Shown here piece after piece: positions 8,544 through 17,287 of a stretch of 41,861 bases of DNA. Source of the stretch: Gordonia sp. (in: high G+C Gram-positive bacteria) (GTDB lineage: Bacteria; Actinomycetota; Actinomycetes; Mycobacteriales; Mycobacteriaceae); assembly GCF_012515855.1 (NCBI RefSeq), contig NZ_JAAYXO010000126.1, positions 1-41,861 on the forward strand, in the 5' to 3' direction. Position numbers and translations under genes: made by a program. A model generated the notes under the pieces. The model was given only the letters and a program-made list of their open reading frames with translations, had not been told where the DNA came from and made no database searches. The first letter of the stretch is position 1; each line of letters begins with the position of its first letter.

Positions 8544-9065
8544 CTAGTCCAGCCTCCGCAGGTTCTGTCGGTAGTACTGCGCGTTCTGGTAGTACAGCTC
8601 CACGTTCTGGTCCACGTGTCCTTCGTGCACCTGGTAGCCCTCGCGGATCTTGGCCGGGACGCCCAGCGCCATCGACCGCTCGGGCAGTTCGAATCCGTAG
8701 GGCACCACGGCACCGGCCCCGATCACCGAGCCCGCGCCGATCACCGATCGGTTCAACACGATGGATCCGGACGCGATCAGGCAGTTGTCACCGATGGTCG
8801 AGCCCTCGATGTGGGCGTTATGGCCCACCACGCAGCCGGCGCCGAGGACCGTGGCGTCGACGAAAGTGCAGTGGATGACGGTTCCGTCCTGGATGTTGCT
8901 GCGCTCCCCGATCGTGATGGTCCCGTAGTCGCCACGCAACACGCAGCCGGGCCAGATCGAGACCCCGTCAGCGAGGGTGACCGCCCCGATCACCGTCGCG
9001 TCGGGGTGAACGAACACGTCTTTTCCGAGAACCGGCTCACGATCGCCGAGTGCGTAGACAGCCAT
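8544..9065 (-). CDS. Gamma-carbonic-anhydrase-like hexapeptide-repeat protein
   Basis: The 173-residue protein is a left-handed beta-helix of hexapeptide repeats (for example GAVTLADGVSIWPGCVLRGD, IGDNCLIASGSIV, IGAGSVIGAGAVV), which normally forms trimers. It has the gamma-CA pattern GDYGTITIGERSNIQDGTVIH followed by GHNAHIEG, so the three zinc-ligand histidines (IH in QDGTVIH, and both in GHNAH) are present. Proteins of this YrdA/PaaY group are often annotated as carbonic anhydrases, but activity varies. It sits between thiL (17-base gap) and ung (three-base gap) and so is probably co-transcribed with both. Confidence 0.88.
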   Translation of the reverse strand: MAVYALGDREPVLGKDVFVHPDATVIGAVTLADGVSIWPGCVLRGDYGTITIGERSNIQDGTVIHCTFVDATVLGAGCVVGHNAHIEGSTIGDNCLIASGSIVLNRSVIGAGSVIGAGAVVPYGFELPERSMALGVPAKIREGYQVHEGHVDQNVELYYQNAQYYRQNLRRLD

Positions 9066-9082
9066 GCGTCGATCTAATCAGG

Positions 9083-10084
9083 TCAGGTGTCGGTGAACGA
9101 CTGCCACCCGCGGATCTCACCGACCGGGTCCCCGTCGACCCAACCGCCGGGCGCACCCTCGGACACCGCGCCGATCACCGTCCACCCGGCGGGCACGGTG
9201 TCGGGGGCGAACGACGCAAGGAGTTGGTGCTCCTCACCCCCACCGAGCACCCAGCGCAGCGGGTCGACCCCGAGCGCCGCGCCGAGTTCGATGAGCCCCG
9301 CAGCCCGAGGCACGCGCGACGAGTCGACGTCCAGGCGCACCAGCGACGCCGCCGACAGGGTGATCAACTCCTCCACCAGTCCGTCGGAGACGTCGGTCAT
9401 CGCGTGCGCGCCCGCGACCGCGGCAATGCGTCCCTGCGAGAGATCGGGCTGCGGCAGCCGGTAGTCGCCGACCAACGACGAGAAGCGGTCGAGAAGCGCG
9501 CGGTCCGCGCCGTGTTCCACCACGGCCAGCGCCGCGAGCCCGCCCGCCGGTCCACCCAGCGGCCCGCTGATAGCCAGGACGTCGCCGACCCGCGCCCCCG
9601 ACAGCGCCACCGCCGCGGTGCCGTCGAGCACGCCGAGCGAGGTGACTGTGAGGATCACCTCGGCCGACGACACCAGGTCGCCGCCGAGCACGCGGGCGCC
9701 GTAGGCGTGCGACTGCGCGACGATGCCTGCGTTCAACTCCAGGACGCGCTCAACGGGCGTGCTCGGCGGACACCCGATCGAGACGACGATCCCGGTCGGC
9801 ACACCGCCCATCGCGGCGATGTCCGCGGCGCTCTGCACCACCGCGCGCGCACCGATCTGGCGGGGGCTCGACCAGTCGAAACGAAAGTGGCGGCCGGCCA
9901 CCGCGGTGTCCGTGCTGACCACGACGGGACCGCTCGGAACGAACACTGCGGCGTCGTCGCCGGACCCGATGACGACGTCGCCGGGACCCGACTTCGCAGC
10001 CTCGGTGAACATCGCGATCAGGGCTCGCTCGCCGACCTCACCCACCGTCTTCACGGCGACGATGCTACCGCTCTCGTCCGACAC
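9083..10084 (-). CDS. thiL: Thiamine-monophosphate kinase
   Basis: ThiL phosphorylates thiamine monophosphate to the active cofactor ThDP, which acetolactate synthase (ilvB, same window) needs. The 333-residue frame has the PurM-like fold signatures: IGSGDDAAVF (metal/ATP, about residues 39-48), VVSTDTAVAGRHF, SAADIAAMGG, and AMTDVSDGLVEEL (about residue 215). The GTG at 10084 is the longest start. A GTG at 10054 (protein beginning MKTVGEVGERAL) has TAGCAT ending seven bases before it and is a credible leaderless start giving 323 residues. It is divergent from the DUF3515 gene by 51 bases and leads the thiL-hexapeptide-ung operon. Confidence 0.95.
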   Translation of the reverse strand: MSDESGSIVAVKTVGEVGERALIAMFTEAAKSGPGDVVIGSGDDAAVFVPSGPVVVSTDTAVAGRHFRFDWSSPRQIGARAVVQSAADIAAMGGVPTGIVVSIGCPPSTPVERVLELNAGIVAQSHAYGARVLGGDLVSSAEVILTVTSLGVLDGTAAVALSGARVGDVLAISGPLGGPAGGLAALAVVEHGADRALLDRFSSLVGDYRLPQPDLSQGRIAAVAGAHAMTDVSDGLVEELITLSAASLVRLDVDSSRVPRAAGLIELGAALGVDPLRWVLGGGEEHQLLASFAPDTVPAGWTVIGAVSEGAPGGWVDGDPVGEIRGWQSFTDT

Positions 10085-10135
10085 CGACGCACCTGCGATT
10101 TCCCCGACGGGCGGCGGGTCGGCCAGACTGGCAGC

Positions 10136-10723
10136 ATGAGCGATGTGTCCGAGGAGAAATCACGCGACGACAAGCCGGTGGAGGACCAGCCGGTGGAGAC
10201 CGGTCAGTCCGATGAGCCGCGACTGAGCCCCGCCCTCATCGCCACCCTGATCGCGGTCCCCGTCATGGTGATCGCGGGCTTCATCGCCTTCGCCGCCCTG
10301 AAGTACTCCGGCGACGAACCCGCACCGTCGCCCGTCGAGAGCTACGCGACCGGCGGTCCCGGCGCCGAACTGTGCGCCGACTTCATCGAGAAGCTGCCCG
10401 CCCAGCTCGGGGACTTCAACGACAAGACGATCGACGACACCACGGTCCGCTGGCGCAAGGCCGACTCCGATCCGATCGTGTTGCGCTGCGGCGTGCAGCG
10501 CCCGGCCGACTTCGCTCCGACCAGTTCGCTGCAGGTGATCAACCCGATCCAGTGGTTCCTGACCGACACCGTCGACGGGGTCGGGCAGGCCTACGTGAGC
10601 GTCGACCACCGGCCGTACATCGCCATGTGGCTTCCGGCGGGTGCGGGCAACGCTCCGATCACCGATGTCTCGGCGCTGATTGCCGAGCATCTGAAGGCCT
10701 CGCCGCTCGATTTCGGCAACTGA
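10136..10723 (+). CDS. DUF3515 membrane-anchored protein
   Basis: This 195-residue protein has an acidic, Lys-rich cytoplasmic N-terminus (about 30 residues), one hydrophobic segment (about 33-52, ALIATLIAVPVMVIAGFIAF) and an extracytoplasmic domain with CADFIEKLPAQL, VRWR, LRCGVQRPADF and a C-terminal helix. This matches DUF3515, a family typical of Mycobacteriales with unknown function (the Rv2980 position in M. tuberculosis). Its two cysteines (CADF, RCGV) are family-typical and may pair outside the cell. CAGACT (10124-10129) ends six bases before the ATG, which fits a leaderless start. It converges on gpsA. Confidence 0.85.
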   Translation: MSDVSEEKSRDDKPVEDQPVETGQSDEPRLSPALIATLIAVPVMVIAGFIAFAALKYSGDEPAPSPVESYATGGPGAELCADFIEKLPAQLGDFNDKTIDDTTVRWRKADSDPIVLRCGVQRPADFAPTSSLQVINPIQWFLTDTVDGVGQAYVSVDHRPYIAMWLPAGAGNAPITDVSALIAEHLKASPLDFGN

Positions 10724-10732
10724 GCCGAACCG

Positions 10733-11746
10733 CTACACGTTGCTGCCGTAGACCTCGGGCTTGGTGCTGCGACCCAGCAGTGAGCTCACCATGTCCTGCA
10801 CCGACATGCCCTCGTGGCACACCTTGTGGACAGCCTCGGTGAGCGGCATGTCGACGCCGTTGGCCTTGGCGAGCGCCAGGACCGAGGAACACGACTTGAC
10901 GCCCTCTGCCACCTGTCCGTTGGTCGCCGCCTGAGCCTCGGCGAGAGTGGCGCCCTCGCCCAGTCGAGCACCGAAGGTCCGGTTCCGCGAGAGCGGCGAC
11001 GAGCAGGTGGCGACCAGGTCGCCGATGCCTGCCAAGCCGGCGAGCGTGGTGATGTCCGCGCCGAGCGACGCGCCCAGTCGGATGGTCTCGGCCAGTCCGC
11101 GGGTGATGATCGTGGCGAGGGTGTTCTCGCCGAAGCCCATCCCCGCCGCCATGCCACAGGCCAGAGCGATCACATTCTTGGCGGCGCCGCCGATCTCGCA
11201 TCCGACCACGTCGACGTTGGTGTACGGCCGGAAGTAGCCGGTGGCGAACGCCGCCTGCACGCGCTTGGCCTGCTCCTCGTCGACGCAGGCGATGACCGTG
11301 GCTGCGGGCTGCCCCTGCGCGATCTCCTTGGCCAGATTGGGGCCGGACAGCACCGCGATCTGGCGGGCCGGGAACTCCGTGACCTCGGCGATCACTTCAC
11401 TCATGCGTTTGCCGGTGCTGGTCTCGACGCCCTTCGCCAACGACAGCAGGATCGCGTCGGCGGGCAGGTGCTCGCGCCACTGCTCGAGGTTGCCGCGCAA
11501 CGACTGCGAGGGCACCGCGCAGACCACGAGGTCGACGTCGGCGAGTGCCTCCTCGACCGATGCCACGGCACGCAGGCTCGCCGGAAGCGGGTAGCCCTTG
11601 AGGTAGTCGCCGTTCTCGTGATCGGTGTTGATCTGCTCCGCCAGTTCGGGCCGACGGGCCCAGATCTTGACGTCGTTGCCGGCGTCCGCGAGGACCTTCG
11701 CCACGGCAGTCCCCCACGACCCCGCACCCATCACTACAGCTCGCAA
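10733..11746 (-). CDS. gpsA: NAD(P)-dependent glycerol-3-phosphate dehydrogenase
   Basis: GpsA reduces dihydroxyacetone phosphate to sn-glycerol 3-phosphate, the phospholipid backbone. The 337-residue protein has an N-terminal Rossmann motif [19 protein letters not shown] (GxGxWG), the [14 protein letters not shown] loop (about residue 145), the catalytic lysine region [17 protein letters not shown] (about 197) and [19 protein letters not shown] (about 240). In M. tuberculosis a D-Ala-D-Ala ligase gene lies between this gene and the DUF3515 gene; here only nine bases separate their stops. It is divergent from cofC. Confidence 0.96.
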   Translation of the reverse strand: MRAVVMGAGSWGTAVAKVLADAGNDVKIWARRPELAEQINTDHENGDYLKGYPLPASLRAVASVEEALADVDLVVCAVPSQSLRGNLEQWREHLPADAILLSLAKGVETSTGKRMSEVIAEVTEFPARQIAVLSGPNLAKEIAQGQPAATVIACVDEEQAKRVQAAFATGYFRPYTNVDVVGCEIGGAAKNVIALACGMAAGMGFGENTLATIITRGLAETIRLGASLGADITTLAGLAGIGDLVATCSSPLSRNRTFGARLGEGATLAEAQAATNGQVAEGVKSCSSVLALAKANGVDMPLTEAVHKVCHEGMSVQDMVSSLLGRSTKPEVYGSNV

Positions 11747-11833
11747 CTCGCACTCCTAGCCCGGTGGACAAACTACGGTTCAGCCTATCGCCCCGGTCGG
11801 GCGCTTCGTCGCGAATGGGGTCGGTGCTGCACC

Positions 11834-12568
11834 ATGGTGACTATGCCCGACCCGCACTCGATCGCCGTCGTCCTCGCCGTGAAGCGACTCGACGCTGCGA
11901 AGTCGCGACTGGCGACCGCCGTGGCGTCGGACGATCACCGGCGCGCACTGGTGACCGCGATGCTCGCCGACACCCTGCTTGCGGTGCGCAACGCGGGCGT
12001 CGCCGACATCGTCGTGGTGAGCCCTGACCCGGGCGTCGAGGCCCTCGCGCGGGAGTTCGGCGCCCGAGCGGTCGCCGAACCGGCACCCGGGACGCTCTCA
12101 CCGCTCAACGCCGCCCTGGCGCACGGCCTCACCTCCGCAGCGGACTCCGCCACGCTGGTCGCCGCCCTCCAGGCCGACCTCGCCGCGCTCGACGCGGCGA
12201 CCCTCGCCGAAGCGTTCGACGAGGCGTCCGCGGTGATCGCCGCCGGTGCCGCCGCAGCCTTCGTCGCCGACCGCGGCGGCGACGGCACGGCCCTGCTCGT
12301 GCTGCCCTCGGGGTCGCCGTTCGAGCCGCGGTTCGGCGCCGACTCGGCATCGGCGCACCGCAGCGCGGGGGCTGCGGAACTCGACCCCGCGCGACGTCGG
12401 TGGGCGCGACTGCGCACCGACGTCGACACCCCGGCCGATCTCGCCGTCGCTGCTGTGCTCGGGCCCGGACCGCACACGCGCGAGGCACTGGCATCGCGCG
12501 CCTCGCTCTCCGATGCGACACGAATCGCGCGAATCTCCAATGCCGCCGGGACAGCACCCCGCCGATAG
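11834..12568 (+). CDS. fbiD: CofC/FbiD nucleotidyltransferase for coenzyme F420
   Basis: The protein of about 244 residues is the guanylyltransferase that activates phosphoenolpyruvate (mycobacterial FbiD) or 2-phospholactate (archaeal CofC) as an early step of coenzyme F420 synthesis. Visible features: the start VVLAVKRLDAAKSRLA with the GTP-binding Lys-Arg, VVVSPDPGV (about 58-66), the metal-binding ALQADLAAL (about 111-119), and FEPRFGADSASAH with TDVDTPADL near the C-terminus. The ATG at 11834 or 11843 may be used. It heads a tight cluster: ppk begins 14 bases after its stop and mutT1 overlaps ppk. A PPOX protein likely to use F420 is encoded at 19597. Confidence 0.9.
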   Translation: MVTMPDPHSIAVVLAVKRLDAAKSRLATAVASDDHRRALVTAMLADTLLAVRNAGVADIVVVSPDPGVEALAREFGARAVAEPAPGTLSPLNAALAHGLTSAADSATLVAALQADLAALDAATLAEAFDEASAVIAAGAAAAFVADRGGDGTALLVLPSGSPFEPRFGADSASAHRSAGAAELDPARRRWARLRTDVDTPADLAVAAVLGPGPHTREALASRASLSDATRIARISNAAGTAPRR

Positions 12569-12582
12569 GCCACAATTGACGC

Positions 12583-14790
12583 GTGAGTGCCACGGACGAA
12601 ATCGAGACCGAACCCCAGACCGATCTGCCTGCCGCATTGCCGGCGGAGACGGTCACTCCGGACGAGACCGCCGACCTCCCCGTCGACCGCTACTTCAACC
12701 GTGAACTGAGCTGGCTCGACTTCAACTCGCGCGTTCTGGCTCTGGCCGAGGACGTCTCGCTGCCGTTGCTGGAACGCGCCAAGTTCCTGGCGATCTTCGC
12801 CTCGAATCTCGACGAGTTCTTCATGGTCCGGGTGGCCGGACTCAAGCGTCGCGACGAGACCGGCCTGTCTGTCCGGTCCGCCGACGGCCGATCGCCGCGC
12901 GCACAGTTGCAGATGATCGCCGCGCGCAGCCAGAAGGTCGCCGACCGCCACGCTCGCGTCTTGCGCGACTCCGTGCTGCCCGCCCTCACCGCGGAGAACA
13001 TCAGAATCGTTCGGTGGGAAGATCTCGACGCGGTCCAGCACGCGCGATTGCGAGAGCACTTCCACAACGAGCTGTTTCCGATCCTGACGCCCCTCGCGGT
13101 GGATCCGGCGCACCCGTTCCCCTACATCTCCGGCCTGAGCCTCAACCTGGCCGTGACGGTTCGCGACCGGGCAGGCAGCGAAGCGAGCGGCGGCACGGGT
13201 GCCTTCGGGGGCGAGCACTTCGCACGTGTGAAGGTTCCGGACAACGTTCCGCGGTTCGTGCGCGTCGATCATCTGGTCCCCGGTGAGCCGGACGATCCGC
13301 CCGCCGAACTCTTCCTCCCCGTCGAGAACCTGATCGCGGCCAATCTCTCCGAGCTGTTCCCCGGCATGGACATCGTGGAGCACCACGTCTTCCGTGTGAC
13401 CCGAAACGCCGACTTCGAGGTCGACGAGGACCGCGACGAGGATCTGCTGCAGGCCCTCGAGCGGGAACTCGCGCGCCGCCGCTTCGGATCTCCGGTCCGC
13501 CTCGAAGTGGGCGATGACATGACCGAGCACATGCTCGAACTGCTGCTCCGTGAGCTCGACGTCGACCCCGCCGACGTCGTCGCGATCCCCGGGCTGCTCG
13601 ATCTGACCTGCCTCTGGCAGATCTACGGCGTCGACCGCCCGCAGCTCAAGGAGCGGCCGTTCGTGCCTGCCACCCACCCGGCGTTCGGCGAGCGCGAGAC
13701 GCCGAAGAGCGTGTTCTCGACCCTCCGCGACGGCGACGTGCTGGTTCAGCACCCGTACGACTCGTTCTCCACCAGCGTCCAGCGCTTCATCGAGCAGGCC
13801 GCCGCCGATCCGCAGGTCCTCGCGATCAAGCAGACGCTGTACCGCACATCGGGTGACTCCCCGATCGTCCGCGCACTGATCGACGCGGCCGCCGCGGGCA
13901 AGCAGGTGGTGGCGCTGGTGGAGTTGAAGGCTCGCTTCGACGAGCAGGCCAACATCAAATGGGCTCGCGAACTGGAGCAGGCCGGCGTTCACGTCGTGTA
14001 CGGCCTGATCGGGCTCAAGACGCATTGCAAAACGTGCCTGGTGATCCGCCGCGAGGGATCGACGCTGCGCCGGTACTGCCACATCGGCACCGGCAACTAC
14101 AACCCCAAGACCGCGCGTCTCTACGAGGACGTGGGCCTGTTCACCGCTGCGCCGGAGATCGGCGCGGACCTGACCGACCTGTTCAACACGCTGACCGGCT
14201 ACTCGCGCAAGCAGGAGTATCGCAATCTGCTGGTTGCCCCGCACGGCATCCGCACCGGCATCATCGACCGCATCCACAACGAGATCGCCGCGCACCGCGC
14301 AGGCGACGAGCGGGCACGCGTTCGGCTCAAGGCCAACGCCCTGGTCGACGAGCAGGTGATCGATGCGCTGTACCGCGCGTCGCAGGCGGGCGTTCCGGTC
14401 GAGGTGGTGGTCCGCGGGATCTGCGCGCTGCGGCCCGGCGTCGAGGGGCTCAGCGAGAACATCGTCGTCCGGTCGATCCTCGGTCAGTTTCTGGAGCACT
14501 CGCGGATTCTGCAGTTCGGTGCGCAGAACGAGTACTGGATCGGCAGCGCCGACATGATGCACCGCAACCTCGATCGTCGGATCGAGGTGATGGCGCAGGT
14601 ACGCGATCGCAGGCTCACCGCCGACCTCGAGGACATCTTCGTCTCGGCGCTGGACCCGCGCACTCGCTGCTGGGAGCTGCGCGCCGACGGCAGCTGGCAG
14701 GCCCAGCCCGCCGCGGGCGAGCAGGTCCGCGATCATCAGCGTCAGATGATGCTCCGGCACCGACATCACGCCGATCCGACCAAGTCCTGA
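12583..14790 (+). CDS. ppk: Polyphosphate kinase 1
   Basis: PPK1 reversibly makes inorganic polyphosphate from ATP. The 735-residue product has the family order: N-terminal domain ([20 protein letters not shown], about 32-51), head domain ([19 protein letters not shown]), and two PLD-like catalytic domains. The phospho-accepting histidine is His481 in GLKTHCKT, followed by [20 protein letters not shown]; the second catalytic-site His is in [14 protein letters not shown] start; CACAAT (12571-12576) ends six bases before it, so a leaderless internal transcript is possible besides read-through from fbiD. Its stop shares one base with the mutT1 start (TGATG). Confidence 0.97.
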   Translation: MSATDEIETEPQTDLPAALPAETVTPDETADLPVDRYFNRELSWLDFNSRVLALAEDVSLPLLERAKFLAIFASNLDEFFMVRVAGLKRRDETGLSVRSADGRSPRAQLQMIAARSQKVADRHARVLRDSVLPALTAENIRIVRWEDLDAVQHARLREHFHNELFPILTPLAVDPAHPFPYISGLSLNLAVTVRDRAGSEASGGTGAFGGEHFARVKVPDNVPRFVRVDHLVPGEPDDPPAELFLPVENLIAANLSELFPGMDIVEHHVFRVTRNADFEVDEDRDEDLLQALERELARRRFGSPVRLEVGDDMTEHMLELLLRELDVDPADVVAIPGLLDLTCLWQIYGVDRPQLKERPFVPATHPAFGERETPKSVFSTLRDGDVLVQHPYDSFSTSVQRFIEQAAADPQVLAIKQTLYRTSGDSPIVRALIDAAAAGKQVVALVELKARFDEQANIKWARELEQAGVHVVYGLIGLKTHCKTCLVIRREGSTLRRYCHIGTGNYNPKTARLYEDVGLFTAAPEIGADLTDLFNTLTGYSRKQEYRNLLVAPHGIRTGIIDRIHNEIAAHRAGDERARVRLKANALVDEQVIDALYRASQAGVPVEVVVRGICALRPGVEGLSENIVVRSILGQFLEHSRILQFGAQNEYWIGSADMMHRNLDRRIEVMAQVRDRRLTADLEDIFVSALDPRTRCWELRADGSWQAQPAAGEQVRDHQRQMMLRHRHHADPTKS

Positions 14791-15695
14791 TGGGCCGACC
14801 GATGCGGACAGTGTGGGCCGGCGGCGGCGTCCTGTGGAAGCCCAGCGCCTCGGCCGGGGTGAAGGTCGCCCTGGTCCACCGCCCCCGGTACGACGACTGG
14901 TCGCTACCCAAGGGCAAGGCCAAACCCGGAGAGATCCTGCCGGTGACCGCCGCTCGCGAACTCGTCGAAGAGACGGGCTACGACGTCCGGATCGGTCACC
15001 ATCTGCAGACGGTCGGCTATCGCCTCGGTTCGGGTGCGCCGAAGCGGGTCGGCTACTGGGCCATGGAGGCGGTCGGCGGCGGATTCCACGCCAGCCACGA
15101 GTGCGACGACCTGACCTGGCTGTCGGTGCCGGACGCGATCGCCAAGGTGAGCTATCCGGCCGATGAGGCCGTGCTGCACGCGTTCGTCGCCCGGCCGATC
15201 CGCGAGTTGCACACATTGATCGTCGTACGCCATGCGTGGGCAGGCAGCCCCGAGGAGTGGGACGGCGACGACACGTTGCGGCCGCTGGACGACGCGGGCC
15301 TGGAGCAGGCGGCAGCGTTGCGCGAGTTGCTACCGCTGTACGGTGCCCACCGCCTGCACGCGGCGGACCGGACACGCTGCGTCCAGACGCTGACACCGCT
15401 GGCGGAAGCGCTGCGCACCGAGATCAAGTTGGAGACGGCGCTCTCGGAGGAGGCGTACGACGCCGATCCCGATGCCGCGTATCAACGGCTGCGCAAGATC
15501 GGCGCCAAGTCCGGATCGATTCACGCCGTGTGTAGTCAGGGCGGCGTGATCCCCGGTGTCCTGCGTCGGTGGGCGGCCGCCGACGGCGTCGAACTCCCCG
15601 CGTCGGACAATCTCAAGGGCAGCGTGTGGATCCTCACCCTGCGCGACGGCGATCTGGTGGCCGCCGATCACATCCCCAGTCCGCTCGGCGGCTGA
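14790..15695 (+). CDS. mutT1: MutT1: Nudix hydrolase fused to histidine-phosphatase domain
   Basis: The 301-residue protein is a two-domain fusion. Residues 1-135 are a Nudix domain whose box runs from GKAKPGEILPVTAARELVEE into TGYDV; residues 140-301 are a phosphoglycerate-mutase-like domain beginning LIVVRHAWAG. This is the architecture of mycobacterial MutT1, which hydrolyses 8-oxo-(d)GTP and diadenosine polyphosphates and so prevents mutation by oxidised nucleotides. In the phosphatase half the first motif is RHA rather than RHG, and the second is CSQGG where active phosphatases have a His, as I recall for MutT1 proteins. It overlaps ppk by one base and is followed by a strong terminator. 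Confidence 0.94.
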   Translation: MGRPMRTVWAGGGVLWKPSASAGVKVALVHRPRYDDWSLPKGKAKPGEILPVTAARELVEETGYDVRIGHHLQTVGYRLGSGAPKRVGYWAMEAVGGGFHASHECDDLTWLSVPDAIAKVSYPADEAVLHAFVARPIRELHTLIVVRHAWAGSPEEWDGDDTLRPLDDAGLEQAAALRELLPLYGAHRLHAADRTRCVQTLTPLAEALRTEIKLETALSEEAYDADPDAAYQRLRKIGAKSGSIHAVCSQGGVIPGVLRRWAAADGVELPASDNLKGSVWILTLRDGDLVAADHIPSPLGG

Positions 15696-15713
15696 CGGCA
15701 ACGCTGAGACAAC

Positions 15714-15749
15714 TTCGGCCCCTGCTCGCACGCGCGAGCGGGGGCCGAA
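15714..15749. terminator. Terminator between convergent mutT1 and hupB
   Basis: A 16-bp stem (15714-15729 with 15734-15749, one T-G wobble) closes a four-base ACGC loop. It lies 18 bases after the mutT1 stop and 33 bases from the hupB stop, and can serve both strands. Confidence 0.85.
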
Positions 15750-15782
15750 TCGTTGAGTACCCTTTGGCGGTCGGTGAAGTGG

Positions 15783-16484
15783 CTAGTCGGCGGCCTTCTT
15801 TCCGGTGGTCTTGGCTGCTGTCTTCTTGGCTGCCGTCGACTTCGCTGCCGTCTTCTTGGCTGCCGTCGACTTCGCTGCCGTCTTCTTGGCTGCGGTCGAC
15901 TTAGCTGCGGTCTTCTTGGCTGCCGTCGCCTTCTTGGCCGGTGCCGCCGCCTTCGCAGGCGTCTTCTTGGCTGCGGCCTTGGCTGCGGTGGCCTTGGTAG
16001 CGGTGGCCTTGGTCGCGGTGGCCTTCGTCGCTGTCGCCTTCTTGGCGGGCGCCGCTTTCTTGGCCGGGGCCGCCTTCTTGGCCGCAGTCTTCTTGGCAGG
16101 CGCGGCCTTCTTCGCGGCGCTCGCCTTCTTCGCCGGAGCGGCCTTCGCGTCGGACGCGGACTCTGCTGCGGCGCGCTTCACCGCCGGCTGCCCGGCCTTC
16201 AGCTTCTGCTTGCCGGAGACGATCGCCTTGAACTGTGCCCCCGGACGGAACGCCGGGATCGACGTGGCCTTCACCTTCACCGTCTCGCCGGTGCGCGGGT
16301 TTCGAGCCACGCGGGCTGCGCGTCGCCGCTTCTCGAAGACGCCGAAACCGGTGATCGTGACGCTCTCGCCCTTGTTCACCGCCCGCACGATGGAGTCGAT
16401 CGTCTGCTCGACGAACTTGGTGGCGGTCTTTCTATCCGCATCGAGTCTCTTCGTCAGTTCCTCGATGAGTTCTGCTTTGTTCAT
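15783..16484 (-). CDS. hupB: HU-type nucleoid protein with Lys/Ala-rich tail (HupB/HLP)
   Basis: HupB compacts and bends DNA. Residues 1-90 are a standard HU fold ([46 protein letters not shown]). Residues from about 100 to 233 form a histone-H1-like tail of PAKK, AAKK, TKATA and [10 protein letters not shown] repeats that binds DNA non-specifically and is a target of acetylation in mycobacteria. The tail is encoded by near-identical DNA repeats, so its length is likely to vary between strains. I placed the start at the ATG at 16484, with GGAGG upstream; 24 codons further upstream are open but not HU-like. It is a single gene with its own promoter region (16485-16607). Confidence 0.96.
   Translation of the reverse strand: MNKAELIEELTKRLDADRKTATKFVEQTIDSIVRAVNKGESVTITGFGVFEKRRRAARVARNPRTGETVKVKATSIPAFRPGAQFKAIVSGKQKLKAGQPAVKRAAAESASDAKAAPAKKASAAKKAAPAKKTAAKKAAPAKKAAPAKKATATKATATKATATKATAAKAAAKKTPAKAAAPAKKATAAKKTAAKSTAAKKTAAKSTAAKKTAAKSTAAKKTAAKTTGKKAAD
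15821..15929. repeat. 30-bp tandem repeat in the hupB tail
   Basis: A 30-bp unit starting TCTTCTTGGCTGCCGTCGAC runs 15821-15850, 15851-15880 and 15881-15910 (three changes in the third), then begins a fourth time at 15911. On the coding strand each unit encodes the ten-residue repeat [10 protein letters not shown]. Confidence 0.9.
15985..16044. repeat. 15-bp tandem repeat in the hupB tail
   Basis: GCGGTGGCCTTGGTA at 15985-15999 recurs at 16000-16014 and 16015-16029 with single changes, and a degenerate copy follows to 16044. It encodes the TKATA pentapeptide repeat. Confidence 0.85.
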
Positions 16485-16607
16485 CCGTACCTCCGCAGGA
16501 TTTCCACTGGCCGGGTCGTGCCAGCTAATCCACACGGTAAACGGGTTACGGCACAAAATTGCGCAACCAGCACAAATTCTTCTGAGAAGTTCGGGCGCAG
16601 AACAGAA

Positions 16608-16647
16608 GCCTCACGGCAAGAGTCGAAATCGTCTCTCGCCGTGAGGC
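16608..16647 (-). terminator. Terminator downstream of leuD
   Basis: A perfect 10-bp inverted repeat, GCCTCACGGC (16608-16617) and GCCGTGAGGC (16638-16647), with an inner AGAG/CTCT pairing, starts 22 bases after the leuD stop. On the minus strand it is followed by a T-rich TTCTGTTCTG. It separates leuCD from hupB transcription on the same strand. Confidence 0.8.
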
Positions 16648-16669
16648 TCCCGATGGTTTCTCGCCTATG

Positions 16670-17260
16670 TCACGGCAAGGTGGTCGGTTTGAACGACGGA
16701 CGCTGCTTCTCGTACTCGGTGATCGCGTCGGTCTGGCGCAGGGTGAGGCCGATATCGTCGAGCCCCTCCATCAGACGCCAGCGCGTGTAGTCGTCGATCT
16801 GCATCGGAACCACGAGGTCACCGGCGGTGACGGTCTTCGCGTCCAGATCCACGGTGATCTCCAAGCCCGGCTCGGCCTCGAGACGCTTCCACAGCAGTTC
16901 GACGTCGGACTGCTCCACCTGCGCGGCCACCAGACCTGCCTTGCCGGAGTTGCCGCGGAAGATGTCGGCGAAGCGCGAGGAGATCACTACGCGGAAGCCG
17001 AAGTCCATGAGCGCCCAGACCGCGTGCTCGCGCGAGGAACCGGTACCGAAGTCGGGTCCGGCCACCAGGACCGACCCGTTGCTCCACGGTTCGTTGTTGA
17101 GGATGAAGTCCGGATCGCCGCGCCATCCGGCGAACAGTCCGTCCTCGAAGCCCGTGCGGGTGACGCGCTTGAGGTAGACGGCGGGAATGATCTGATCGGT
17201 GTCGACGTTGCTGCGCTGCAGCGGAACTCCGACACCCGTGTGGGTGATGAACGGTTCCAT
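16670..17260 (-). CDS. leuD: 3-isopropylmalate dehydratase small subunit
   Basis: LeuD forms the swivelling half of isopropylmalate isomerase, which with LeuC converts 2- to 3-isopropylmalate in leucine synthesis. The 196-residue protein shows [14 protein letters not shown] (about residues 18-31), [20 protein letters not shown] (about 68-87) and [15 protein letters not shown]. It starts 27 bases after the leuC stop and forms the leuCD operon with it; a terminator hairpin follows. Confidence 0.97.
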   Translation of the reverse strand: MEPFITHTGVGVPLQRSNVDTDQIIPAVYLKRVTRTGFEDGLFAGWRGDPDFILNNEPWSNGSVLVAGPDFGTGSSREHAVWALMDFGFRVVISSRFADIFRGNSGKAGLVAAQVEQSDVELLWKRLEAEPGLEITVDLDAKTVTAGDLVVPMQIDDYTRWRLMEGLDDIGLTLRQTDAITEYEKQRPSFKPTTLP

Positions 17261-17287
17261 GTCAGGTCCTTTTCGTCAGGCTGATGG

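Noticed and set aside
11935-15396. A 1153-codon open frame on the minus strand
   Set aside because: It is antisense to fbiD, ppk and mutT1, whose products have clear motifs. Long antisense frames are common in GC-rich codon usage.
15220-15560. Loss of phosphatase histidines in MutT1 (RHA and SQGG) as damage
   Set aside because: The second motif lacks His in other MutT1 proteins too, and the reading frame is intact, so it is family-typical.
15821-16044. Possible CRISPR-like array
   Set aside because: The repeats are contiguous without spacers and encode the hupB tail in frame.
15753-16790. Leu/Gly/Arg-rich repeat protein on the plus strand
   Set aside because: It is the antisense reading of the hupB tail repeats.
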